This document shows, piece by piece, positions 37,026 to 45,310 of a DNA stretch of 64,000 bases. The DNA lies in contig JAKCFJ010000002.1 in the NCBI GenBank assembly GCA_025041175.1, positions 744,001 to 808,000 of the forward strand, in the 5' to 3' direction. The position numbers and the translations under genes are program-made. Every line of letters starts with the position of its first letter. Position 1 is the stretch's first letter. The stretch is from Halobacteriales archaeon YIM A00010. Lineage in GTDB: Archaea; Halobacteriota; Halobacteria; Halobacteriales; Haloarculaceae. A model generated the notes under the pieces. The model did not search any database. It saw only the letters and a list, made by a program, of their open reading frames with translations, and was not told where the DNA came from.

Positions 37026-37641
37026 CAACTTGTTTGATGTCCCTCCAAACGTCTTCGATAGCTTGCTGCCCGTCGATTTCGATGAGTGTCCCCCGGGTAC
37101 GGTAGAACTCGATGAGTGGCTGTGTATTCTCCTCATAGACGCGAATACGCTCGCGGACGGTGTCTTCTTGATCGTCTTCTCGGTGGTAGAGGTCGTCTCC
37201 ACAGTCATCACACACCCCAGCTTCCGCGGGCGGGTTAAATTCCATGTGATAATTCGCACTGCAGTTCGAGCAGACGCGCCGTCCAGTGAGTCGATCGACG
37301 AGTACGTCCTTGTCGACCGCTAGATGGAGGACAGCATCGAGGTCCGTAATCGAATCGAGATGTTCGGCCTGGTCCTTATTCCGGGGATAGCCATCGAGAA
37401 CAAAGCCGTCAGAAGCCTCGAGTTCGGCTTCAACGATTTCGTTGACGACCGGATCGGGAACGAGTTCACCTTCATCCATGTAACTACGGGGCGTCCCATA
37501 CTCCGTTTCCATATCCTTGTTTGCACGCAGCGCATCGCCAGTCGTGACGTGCGTGAGATCGAATTCGTCGACCAACCGTTCACACTGTGTTCCTTTGCCC
37601 GCACCGGGTGCGCCAAGAATGACGAGTCGTGACTGAACCAT
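37021..37641 (-). CDS. adk: Adenylate kinase
   Basis: Phosphoryl transfer between ATP and AMP, 206 residues from the ATG at 37641 ([18 protein letters not shown]). P-loop [12 protein letters not shown]-binding region TTGDALR; DGYPRN; LID domain with four Cys (CSNC...CDDC) that binds zinc. Normal length for the long-LID form. An in-frame extension upstream to 37932 has no Adk sequence and is not used. Confidence 0.95.
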   Translation of the reverse strand: MVQSRLVILGAPGAGKGTQCERLVDEFDLTHVTTGDALRANKDMETEYGTPRSYMDEGELVPDPVVNEIVEAELEASDGFVLDGYPRNKDQAEHLDSITDLDAVLHLAVDKDVLVDRLTGRRVCSNCSANYHMEFNPPAEAGVCDDCGDDLYHREDDQEDTVRERIRVYEENTQPLIEFYRTRGTLIEIDGQQAIEDVWRDIKQVV

Positions 37642-37984
37642 GTAGATGTCTGTCTCGGGCAGCCCTAAAGCAACTCCGAAATCAAACTGTGGTAGTCTGT
37701 TCGGTGTTGTTCCCGTCGTTACAGAGCTTCGAGCGAGTCCATATGTGATAGATAGTTGGTTGGGCCCCGATTGTTTCGATATCGAGTCGGTGTCCACGGA
37801 CCGGATGTGATGAGACTCCAGGGAGATACGTCTGCTTTGCAGACGTGTTGGTAGCAATGAACAGATAGCACAGAGTGGCGACAATGAGTGGTTGTCCACT
37901 GGCCCCATGTGATCGTACACGGAAATGGCCACTTATCCAGTCAGTCTCCTAGAAGGTAGCAACCGTTCAGCGGCTCCCACTTCG

Positions 37985-38278
37985 TCACTCGACAGCCACA
38001 GCGGGTTGCTCAACGTACTGGGCCTCCCAGTCCCTCCGAGCATCGATCTCGCGTTGTCCACGGCGAGTCAGACTGTAGTAGTTCGTCCGCCGGTCTAACT
38101 CTCCCTTCTCCACGAGACCTTTTTCGACGAGGGTGTCGAGATTCGGATACAGACGGCCGTGGTGAATCTCCGTTTCGTAGTAGTCTTCGAGCTCATCCTT
38201 GATCGCCAATCCATGGGGGTCGTCTCGGCCAGCAATCACGTACAGAAGATCCCGTTGGAAGCCGGTCAAATCGTGCAT
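37985..38278 (-). CDS. PadR-family transcriptional regulator
   Basis: 97 residues, a single winged helix: LTGFQRDLLYVIAGRDDPHG, then the recognition region GRLYPNLDTLVEKGLVEKGE and the wing RRTNYYSLTRRGQ. Small PadR proteins of this type in haloarchaea act as dimeric repressors and often control themselves. An inverted repeat lies between its start and TATA box (38286-38307). The target gene is not obvious from the neighbourhood. Confidence 0.85.
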   Translation of the reverse strand: MHDLTGFQRDLLYVIAGRDDPHGLAIKDELEDYYETEIHHGRLYPNLDTLVEKGLVEKGELDRRTNYYSLTRRGQREIDARRDWEAQYVEQPAVAVE

Positions 38279-38285
38279 CTCCCTC

Positions 38286-38307
38286 TTTACTAGAGTACTC
38301 GATTATA
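38286..38307 (-). promoter_or_regulatory. Imperfect palindrome and TATA box of the padR gene
   Basis: TTTACTAGAGT / ACTCGATTATA is an inverted repeat (8 of 11 pairs, GAGTACTC at the centre) beginning 8 bp upstream of the padR ATG and overlapping the TATATAATC box (38302-38311), which is at leaderless distance. The position suits autorepression. Confidence 0.4.
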
Positions 38308-38311
38308 TATC

Positions 38312-39302
38312 TTTTTCGTGTGGGAGTCCACTATAGAGCCTGAACAAGCACAGTCGAAATGTCTTCCAATTAGTGCATCTCTACCGATAATTAATGGCGA
38401 GTGTTCCGTGTCACGTATATCACGGTGTTCATTCTGCAAAAATGAGTTCGATCTCGAAGCTTATCGGAATACTGGGCAGTTATTTCTGCGTGTAAAGAGA
38501 AGTGCCGATATGGGGGCAAGGTGCAAAATCAAGCGACACCGATTGAAACCGCGGAAGAGTACGCCAACACTGAATGTGTCGTTCGATGGATCGTTACGAC
38601 GAAAGAAAAAAGACACTGCGTAATTGTAGGATTTCAGATGCGCATTTTCCGATGCATACACGCACTCTATTCAAATTACTAAACCTGTTGAAAAACGTGA
38701 TTTCACACGACCGAACAGGTCGATTTGATTGATCTACAACCCATCAAGTATTATCATGATACACAATAATGATATGGTTCCAATCAAAAGTGAATACACG
38801 ATTTTGATTGTGATTCTACTAACTGAAGCTCGGTCAGTGCGGTACAAGTCTTTGCACAGCTGGACAGAACATTATGCATTACATGCGTACGATTGTAATA
38901 TCGCTGAAGCTCATCAGCTGGTGTATTAGATGTCGTTAATAAGTGCTCCTGTGGTGCTATACACTCACAACACGGAGAGAGCCACCTGTTTCGTCGCGTA
39001 CGTTGTGCCTCCTCCCGGACCACAACGTAACAAATTACAAATATTTTATGGACTCGAACGCCTATAGATCCACTGTTTCGAGATCGAAGCCGCCAACGAG
39101 TCTGTCCGAGTATAGCGCGACCGGCGGCGTTCAGCGGACGGCAGCGCGTCTCCTGTATGAAGTCTTCTTATGAGGTCGAAACGCTCCCTTGTCTAGAGCG
39201 TCACCAGTGGAAGACCGGCGCCGATCACTTGTAACCCATACCGGAACGGAACCCAATCCATCAGAGTTCCCTCCGGCGGTATTGGGCGTATCGCGTCCGT
39301 TG
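38312..39302. other. Gene-poor AT-rich region, possible gene relics
   Basis: About 990 bp. A frame around 38420-38530 (ending LFLRVKRSADMG) and another at 38515-38640 (TAEEYANTECVVRWIVTTKE) read like pieces of protein in different frames, so a decayed gene may lie here. No family is recognised. AT-rich elsewhere. Confidence 0.35.
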
Positions 39303-40196
39303 CTATGAAGGTCTGATGGGTATATTCGACTGCAGACTCGCCGCCGTTACAGTATTGTACATAAGCATTGCAATAGTGAGCGGCCCTACCCCACCGGGAA
39401 CAGGAGTGATAGCGCTCGCCTTTTCCTTAGCACTCTCGAAGTCGACATCGCCGGCGAGTTCGTAGCCCTTCTCGGTGTCGGCGTTAACGCGGGTGATGCC
39501 GACATCAATAACGGTCACGCCCTCCGAGAGCATCTCACCGTCGATCATTCCGGGGACGCCAGCCGCGGCGACGAGGATATCAGCAGTACGGGTCTTGGCG
39601 GCGAGATCGTCGGTCCGGGAGTGACAGACCGTCGTCGTCGCATTGCCCCCGTCGTCTCGCTGGATGAATAGGTTCGCCATCGGCTTGCCGACGATGTCTG
39701 ACCGGCCAACGATGACGGCATCCCTGCCCTCGGTATTGATGTCGTACGCCGCTAGCATCTTCTGAATGCCGTGAGGGGTGCAAGGTTTGTACCGCGCGTT
39801 TCCCGCGACCAATCGCCCAACGTTCTCCGGATGGAAGCCATCGACATCCTTCAACGGGTCGATTCGCTCCAACACGGTCCGCTTGTCGATGTGCTCGGGG
39901 AGGGGCATCTGCACGAGGATGCCGTGGACCGATGGGTCATCATTCAATTCATCGATACACTCGAACAGGACCTCTTCCGGTACGTTCGGATTGATCTCGT
40001 GGTGGAATCCCTCGATACCGATCTCTTCGCAGGCTTGCTGTTTCATCGAGACGTACGTCTCGCTGGCCCCATCGGTACTCATCAGTACCGTCGCCAGCCC
40101 CGGAGTCACGCCTTCGTCGACCAGTCGTTCCGTACACGTCTTCACATCGGTCTTGATTCGGTCTGCGATTTCGTTGCCGTCGAGTATCGTAGTCAT
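39303..40196 (-). CDS. folD: Methylenetetrahydrofolate dehydrogenase/cyclohydrolase FolD
   Basis: Bifunctional enzyme that converts methylene-THF to methenyl- and formyl-THF with NADP, 297 residues from the ATG at 40196. Key features: YVSMKQQACEEIGI (catalytic Lys), VQMPLPEHID, DVDGFHPENVGRL, PCTPHGI and the NADP loop VIVGRSDIVGKPMA, ending TPVPGGVGPLTIAML. An extended start at 40280 is not supported. It is divergent from pabB and opens the folate/one-carbon island. With PurU and GlyA nearby it can move C1 units between oxidation states. Confidence 0.95.
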   Translation of the reverse strand: MTTILDGNEIADRIKTDVKTCTERLVDEGVTPGLATVLMSTDGASETYVSMKQQACEEIGIEGFHHEINPNVPEEVLFECIDELNDDPSVHGILVQMPLPEHIDKRTVLERIDPLKDVDGFHPENVGRLVAGNARYKPCTPHGIQKMLAAYDINTEGRDAVIVGRSDIVGKPMANLFIQRDDGGNATTTVCHSRTDDLAAKTRTADILVAAAGVPGMIDGEMLSEGVTVIDVGITRVNADTEKGYELAGDVDFESAKEKASAITPVPGGVGPLTIAMLMYNTVTAASLQSNIPIRPS

Positions 40197-40517
40197 TGTT
40201 GATGTCGGAAGTGGTGCTGTCAGTGCCCGTTCCCCGCGTCGTGGGTCCCGCCAATCGATACACTGCTGATAGCGATCCATCCAGCACGGTCTTACGTTTC
40301 ATCTTCGGTTCGGTTGATATAGTTGGGAAGGGGGAATAGTCCACCTGTTGAAGTAGCGGTGAATGTTCACCCAGACCCCATCGCTATTTCACGATCAAAC
40401 CGTTATCGTGCTGGCCGCGTGTACATCTCACGCAAGATTTTTGCCAGGGCCAATATATGGTCTCAAACAGCGCTATCGAGGACTGTACCCTGGTTCTCGT
40501 GGAGGCTATCGAATCAA

Positions 40518-42131
40518 ATGAGCGGAACAACGGTCGTCACAAAGAAGGAATCGTTCGTCGAGACCGCAGCGTCGGCGCCGCCCAGCGCTCGGATTCCGGT
40601 CGAGATACGCATCACCGTTTCGGACCCGTTCGAGGCGTACCGCCGCGCCCGTGAGCGCGACAGCGACGGATTCTACCTCGAGACCACCGGCGGACAGACC
40701 GGGTGGGGCTACTTCGGCGTCGAGCCGATCGAACGTCTGCAGGTGAATGCGGATGCGACGCCACGCGGTGCTGGCAGTCCCAGTATCGAGACCATCGACT
40801 CGTTGTTGGACCGCGAACAGCTCGTTCGCGGGGACTGTGATGTCCCCTTCCCCTGTGGCGCGTTCGGGTGGCTGTCGTACGACATTGCGCGGGAATTGGA
40901 AGACCTGCCAGCGACAACGATTCCCGATGGACTCCCTCGCCTCCAGCTCGGGGTGTTCGACTGCGTCGCTGCCTGGAAGGAGCCACGCGACGGTGACGTA
41001 CAGGTTCACGTGACCGCGTGTCCGATCGTCGGAGAGTCGGCGGTAGCGGCTTACGAAGAGGGACGAACGAACGCGACAACACTCGCCGAGGCGGCGCTGT
41101 ACGGGGACAGACGCATCCAGTCGTCCCCGATCGCTCATAGGGACTGTTGTGATTCCGTCCCGCTGTGGCGAAACAGAACGGTTCGTGAAACCCCAGAGCA
41201 GTCGTCAGTCAACGACCGTGCCGAAAATACGCACAACAGTCCCTATCAGGCGACGTTCGAGAGCGAGTGTGGCGAGACGGCGTTCGCTAACCGGGTACGG
41301 ACCATCAAACAGTACATCCGGGACGGCGATACGTTCCAGACGAACGTCTCACACAGGCTCGTGGCGCCTGCGGCGGTCCATCCAGTCGAGATCTTCGCCG
41401 CAGTGCGGCGGGTGAACCCATCACCATACTCCGGTCTGCTAGAATTTCCGGGCATCGACCTCGTCAGCGCTAGCCCGGAACTACTGCTGGACGTCGAAGG
41501 GAACCGGCTGCTCACCGAACCAATCGCCGGCACACGGCCGCGGGGCGACACGCCCGAAGAGGACGCGGAGCTGGAGCGTGCTCTCCGCACCGACACCAAA
41601 GAGCGCGCCGAACACGCGATGCTCGTTGACCTGGAGCGCAACGACCTGGGCAAGGTGAGCGAGTACGGGACTGTCAACGTCGCGGAGTACCGCCGCGTCG
41701 ATCGTTATTCGGAGGTGATGCACCTCGTCTCGCTCATTGAAGGACGGCTGTGCGATGACGTGAGCGTCGCCGACGCTGTCGCGGCCGTGTTCCCAGGGGG
41801 CACCATCACCGGCGCTCCAAAGCCCCGGACGATGGAGATAATCGACGAGGAGGAGAGGACTCGCCGCGGGCCGTACACCGGAAGTATCGGCGTTTTCGGG
41901 TTCGACGACCGGGCCACGCTGAATATCACCATCCGGACGCTGGTCCGCCACGAGGATGAGTACCGACTACGCGTCGGCAGCGGCGTAGTCCACGATTCGG
42001 TGCCCGAAACGGAGTACCAGGAGACACTGGACAAGGCACAGGCGCTTGTGACGGCTCTCGACGAGGCGCTGGGCGAGCAGGGGTCGTTCGCCGTCGGAAC
42101 CAGTACCGACCCGATGGAGGGGATCCGGTGA
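40518..42131 (+). CDS. pabB: Aminodeoxychorismate synthase component I with an in-frame MITE
   Basis: Converts chorismate and ammonia to 4-amino-4-deoxychorismate for p-aminobenzoate and folate synthesis. 537 residues from the ATG at 40518 (a longer frame begins at 40323). N-terminal Anth_synt_I_N part (about 20-200) and the chorismate-binding domain (about 250-520) with [56 protein letters not shown] and [12 protein letters not shown]. Residues 207-243 are encoded by a family C element lying in the linker between the domains, with no stop and no frame change. Assignment to PabB rather than TrpE rests on the folate neighbours. It overlaps pabA by 4 bp (GTGA). Confidence 0.88.
   Translation: MSGTTVVTKKESFVETAASAPPSARIPVEIRITVSDPFEAYRRARERDSDGFYLETTGGQTGWGYFGVEPIERLQVNADATPRGAGSPSIETIDSLLDREQLVRGDCDVPFPCGAFGWLSYDIARELEDLPATTIPDGLPRLQLGVFDCVAAWKEPRDGDVQVHVTACPIVGESAVAAYEEGRTNATTLAEAALYGDRRIQSSPIAHRDCCDSVPLWRNRTVRETPEQSSVNDRAENTHNSPYQATFESECGETAFANRVRTIKQYIRDGDTFQTNVSHRLVAPAAVHPVEIFAAVRRVNPSPYSGLLEFPGIDLVSASPELLLDVEGNRLLTEPIAGTRPRGDTPEEDAELERALRTDTKERAEHAMLVDLERNDLGKVSEYGTVNVAEYRRVDRYSEVMHLVSLIEGRLCDDVSVADAVAAVFPGGTITGAPKPRTMEIIDEEERTRRGPYTGSIGVFGFDDRATLNITIRTLVRHEDEYRLRVGSGVVHDSVPETEYQETLDKAQALVTALDEALGEQGSFAVGTSTDPMEGIR
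41138..41245. repeat. Family C element inserted in frame within pabB
   Basis: 108 bp with ends TAGGGACTGTTGTG / CACAACAGTCCCTA, flanked by TCA on both sides (41135-41137, 41246-41248). Element plus one TCA is 111 bp, that is 37 codons. Removing it joins GCT-CA to G-GCG-ACG and gives a continuous pabB reading. Same family as the element at 21265-21470. Confidence 0.9.
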
Positions 42132-42694
42132 TACTTATCATCGACAACTACGACTCGTTCGCGTACAACCTCGTCCAGTACGTCGGCGAGTTCGACGATG
42201 TCACGGTCCGGCGCAACGACGAGATAGACGTGGCTGGCATTCGGGACCTAGATCCGGACGGCATCGTTGTCTCTCCCGGCCCGGGGGTGCCTGCTGACTC
42301 TGGCGTTTCGGTCGATATCTTCGCCGAGACGGGGTATCCCGCTCTCGGTGTCTGTCTGGGTCACCAGGCATTGTGTGCGGCACACGGCGCGCCAGTCGAA
42401 TACGCTCCCGAAGTGATCCACGGAAAGCCGTCCGAGGTTCGCCACGACGGGTCCGACCTGTACGACGGTATCGACAATCCATTCGAGGTCGGCCGGTATC
42501 ACTCGCTGGCCATCGATGATCTGCCAACCGAACTGGTCAGGACGGCCCACACCGACGACGAACAGGGTGTCGTGATGGGAGTCCGGCACGTCGAACGACC
42601 TCACGTCGGCGTGCAGTTTCACCCCGAGAGCATCCTCACTGAGGCCGGGAAGCGCATCGTGGAGAACTTCTGTTCGTCCATCGCCAGAGCCTGA
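42128..42694 (+). CDS. pabA: Aminodeoxychorismate synthase glutamine amidotransferase subunit
   Basis: Supplies ammonia to PabB from glutamine. 188 residues, class I amidotransferase: [15 protein letters not shown] at the start, [11 protein letters not shown], the nucleophile Cys in [10 protein letters not shown], and the His-Glu pair in [13 protein letters not shown]. Starts with GTG overlapping the pabB stop. Its TGA stop codon (42692-42694) is at the same time the left flanking repeat of a family B element. Close relatives (TrpG) look the same; the context favours PabA. Confidence 0.9.
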   Translation: MILIIDNYDSFAYNLVQYVGEFDDVTVRRNDEIDVAGIRDLDPDGIVVSPGPGVPADSGVSVDIFAETGYPALGVCLGHQALCAAHGAPVEYAPEVIHGKPSEVRHDGSDLYDGIDNPFEVGRYHSLAIDDLPTELVRTAHTDDEQGVVMGVRHVERPHVGVQFHPESILTEAGKRIVENFCSSIARA

Positions 42695-42799
42695 TACTGT
42701 CGGTCATGGTCCGTCGAACACTCGGTTGCCCGTTCACCACGCGTCCCATCGCCGCGACACAGACCACCGGTCGACGTCATGTAATTATGACCGACAGTA
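42695..42799. repeat. Family B element at the pabA stop codon
   Basis: 105 bp with TACTGTCGGTCAT / ATGACCGACAGTA ends. The flanks are TGA (42692-42694, the stop of pabA) and TGA (42800-42802). The insertion used the stop codon as target and left it intact. Confidence 0.9.
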
Positions 42800-42802
42800 T
42801 GA

Positions 42803-43176
42803 GATGTTTCACCAACCATACTAGTCGGTCGTGTTCGTGATGTGTCTGTGGTGAGGTGCCTGTTGAGTGACGATAATCGACGTGTTGACCCTATTTATCG
42901 ATAAAGCGCCTGCTTCAGCCGGCGCCACAGGTGGGGTAGTGGCGAACGGATCGGTCAGCTCGGTCAGTTCCATAATTGATGATTGGACTGTCAGGATGTG
43001 TTGAATACCGATTACACTCGAATAACACCTGCGAGCAACGCTGTCTCACTGTGGTCTGCTCCCGACAGTTCCATCCAGTACACCCGTCGCAGTGATCGGT
43101 TACTGTCCCCGTTCGAACGCCGATTCATCGCTGACCGACGGCAGTTTTATGATCCGGCTTCTGCTTGTTCAGATAG
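42803..43176. other. Intergenic region before folE
   Basis: About 370 bp with no supported gene; it should contain the folE promoter. A small frame at 42983-43228 overlaps the folE start out of frame and is not credible. Confidence 0.4.
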
Positions 43177-43815
43177 ATGGGTTCACAGGACCAGCAAGCT
43201 GACTACCAGTACGGCACCGAGGCAGTGACTGGCCCACCGTTCGGTTTCGACGAACAGAAAGCACAAGAGGGGGCGCGACTGCTACTCGAAGCGGTTGGAC
43301 GCAACCCCAACGAAGCCAGTGTCTACGAGACCTGGAACCGGCGCGTGCCAGCGATGCTGGAGACGCTCACCGAGGGGATGCGGCCCGAGGCGAAGCCGGC
43401 GATGCGCACCTTCGACACCGAGACCAGCGGCTTGGTCGTCAAGACGGGGATTCCGCTCCACAGCATGTGTGAACACCACATGCTCCCCTTCCAGGGCGTC
43501 GCCCACGTCGCGTATCATCCCGGGGAGTCGATGGTCGGTCTCTCGAAGATCGTTCGCTACGTCCGGTGGCAGGCACGCTGCCTGACCACGCAGGAGGAAC
43601 TGACGCGTGACATTGCAGCAGGTCTGGACGACGAATTGGACGCCGAAGGAGTGCTCGTCGAACTCACCGCGACGCACGCGTGCGAGGCAATGCGCGGCGT
43701 CGAGACGGCGTCGACGACTACAACGCGGGAGAGTGTCGGCGAGGTCTCTGACACCGACCGCGAGCAGTTCAGGGGGTCGATCCGGCAGGACGGAGCCGGC
43801 GCTATCGGCTACTGA
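43177..43815 (+). CDS. folE: GTP cyclohydrolase I (FolE, type IA)
   Basis: First step of pterin synthesis, GTP to 7,8-dihydroneopterin triphosphate and formate. 212 residues with the type IA zinc and active-site motif LHSMCEHHMLPFQGVAHVAY, VGLSKIVRYVRW, CLTTQEELTRDIA, and the third zinc ligand region ATHACEAMRGVE. An extra about 30-residue acidic tail follows. Many archaea use the unrelated MptA for this step, so the bacterial-type enzyme here is notable. Its TGA stop (43813-43815) is the flanking repeat of a family A element. Confidence 0.93.
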   Translation: MGSQDQQADYQYGTEAVTGPPFGFDEQKAQEGARLLLEAVGRNPNEASVYETWNRRVPAMLETLTEGMRPEAKPAMRTFDTETSGLVVKTGIPLHSMCEHHMLPFQGVAHVAYHPGESMVGLSKIVRYVRWQARCLTTQEELTRDIAAGLDDELDAEGVLVELTATHACEAMRGVETASTTTTRESVGEVSDTDREQFRGSIRQDGAGAIGY

Positions 43816-43910
43816 CACTGTCGGACAGGGGTGATCGCGCCTCGGCTGCTGGTGACCCGCCGGACAGCAGTTGGCTAGGCCGTCGCACGCCGTCCGCAGA
43901 TTCGACAGTA
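43816..43910. repeat. Family A element at the folE stop codon
   Basis: 95 bp, ends CACTGTCGGAC (one mismatch to the consensus) / TCGACAGTA, flanked by TGA on both sides (43813-43815 is the folE stop; 43911-43913). Orientation is opposite to the copies at 18548 and 63324. Confidence 0.88.
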
Positions 43911-44081
43911 TGACCCCTGCCGACTGCTGGGCAGCCTTACCGCGATCGAAGCGTGCTCTTCCGGGAGCAACTCATCCGTATAAACACCGTCATATGTACT
44001 CATGAATTCTTTTGGATCGTATCGTCGGATGGTATGTAGGATGAACCTGATGAACAACGGCACTGACCGGGGGCAGATAGC

Positions 44082-45056
44082 ATGACCAGCGAACTAACCG
44101 AGATAACGGTTGTTGGTGAGGATGACACGGGTATCATCGCAGGGATAACGTCGTTCCTCTTCGAGCGCGGCATCAATATCGAGGGTCTCGACCAGGCTAT
44201 ACGGGACGGCACCTTCCGGATGACCATGCACGTCGACACGTCTGAGATGGTCACAACCCAGATGAAGCTCCGGGAAGACCTCGAGGAGTTGGGTGACGAA
44301 TTCGGGGTCGACACACAGATACGGTTCCCGACCGACTGCCAATCCCAGTCCATCGCTGTTCTCGTTACCAAGGAAAGCCACTGTCTCAAAGCACTGCTCG
44401 AGGCGTGGGACAGCGGCGATCTTGGGGCGACCATCGAGGTCGTTATCGGTAATCACGACGACCTCCAGCCGCTCGCGGCGGAGTACGGTGTCCCCTTCCA
44501 CGATATCGGCGACGAAACGGGGACCCCCGACGAGGATAAGCTGTTAGATCTGTTGGATGACTACACGGTCGACCTCCTCGCCCTGGCTCGCTACATACGC
44601 ATTCTTTCGCCGGAGGTCGTCTTCCGCTACGATAGGCGCATCATCAACGTCCACCCGAGCTTGCTCCCCGCGTTCCCCGGAGCCTCGGCGTACATGCAGG
44701 CCATCGAAGAGGGCGTCCGGATCGCTGGCGTCACCGCTCACTACGTGACCACGGACCTCGACCAGGGACCAATCATCTGTCAGCGAGCGTTCAACGTTCC
44801 TGACGATGCCACCGAAACGGAGCTCCAAGAACTCGGCCAACCGCTCGAAGCTGAGGCCCTTATCGAGGCGATCAAGCTCCATCTCAACGATGAAATCACG
44901 GTCCACCGCGGGCGAACGAAGCTCCGAGATCCGGAGGAAGCCGACGCCCAACTCGGTGCCCCCGAAGAGATCGACCGGCAAAATCCCGAACGCCCGATCG
45001 ACGGTTTCGACGAGGTTGTCACTAGGGTGGATGAGCAAGCCACTGCGGACGACTAG
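44082..45056 (+). CDS. purU: Formyltetrahydrofolate deformylase (PurU-like)
   Basis: Hydrolyses 10-formyl-THF to formate and THF, keeping free THF available. 324 residues: ACT domain (about 1-85, LTEITVVGEDDTGIIAGITS), then a formyltransferase fold with the catalytic Asn and His in INVHPSLLPAFPG and the Asp in VTTDLDQGPII. A 40-residue acidic C-terminal tail is additional. In the island it offers an exit for C1 units made by demethylation. The ACT domain suggests control by a small ligand such as glycine or methionine, as in bacterial PurU. Confidence 0.92.
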   Translation: MTSELTEITVVGEDDTGIIAGITSFLFERGINIEGLDQAIRDGTFRMTMHVDTSEMVTTQMKLREDLEELGDEFGVDTQIRFPTDCQSQSIAVLVTKESHCLKALLEAWDSGDLGATIEVVIGNHDDLQPLAAEYGVPFHDIGDETGTPDEDKLLDLLDDYTVDLLALARYIRILSPEVVFRYDRRIINVHPSLLPAFPGASAYMQAIEEGVRIAGVTAHYVTTDLDQGPIICQRAFNVPDDATETELQELGQPLEAEALIEAIKLHLNDEITVHRGRTKLRDPEEADAQLGAPEEIDRQNPERPIDGFDEVVTRVDEQATADD

Positions 45057-45310
45057 ACACCGATACCGCCCAACACCCTCGCGCGATGGGTGCACGATTG
45101 TTCCGTATATCCCGGCCCGAACGGTACTACTCACGTGAGACCGAAGAGCGGGTGATGTTGGTGTTTGGTTTCGAATCGACCGTGAGATGAACCCAACGGA
45201 ACACCATCCGACGACGAACGTCGACACTATTTATCAAAATAAATTGCCAATTCTCGTTTCGTCAACGAGTCCCCGACAGGTTGATCAGGCCGCCACTGCG
45301 GATATGCGTC

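Noticed and set aside
40518-42131. Anthranilate synthase component I (TrpE)
   Set aside because: Sequence alone cannot decide, but no other tryptophan genes are near, and all neighbours are folate genes, so PabB is preferred.
43875-44063. Minus-strand frame ending in family A (62 codons)
   Set aside because: Some protein-like residues (TYDGVYTDELLPEEH) but no family. It overlaps the purU promoter region and its end is element sequence.
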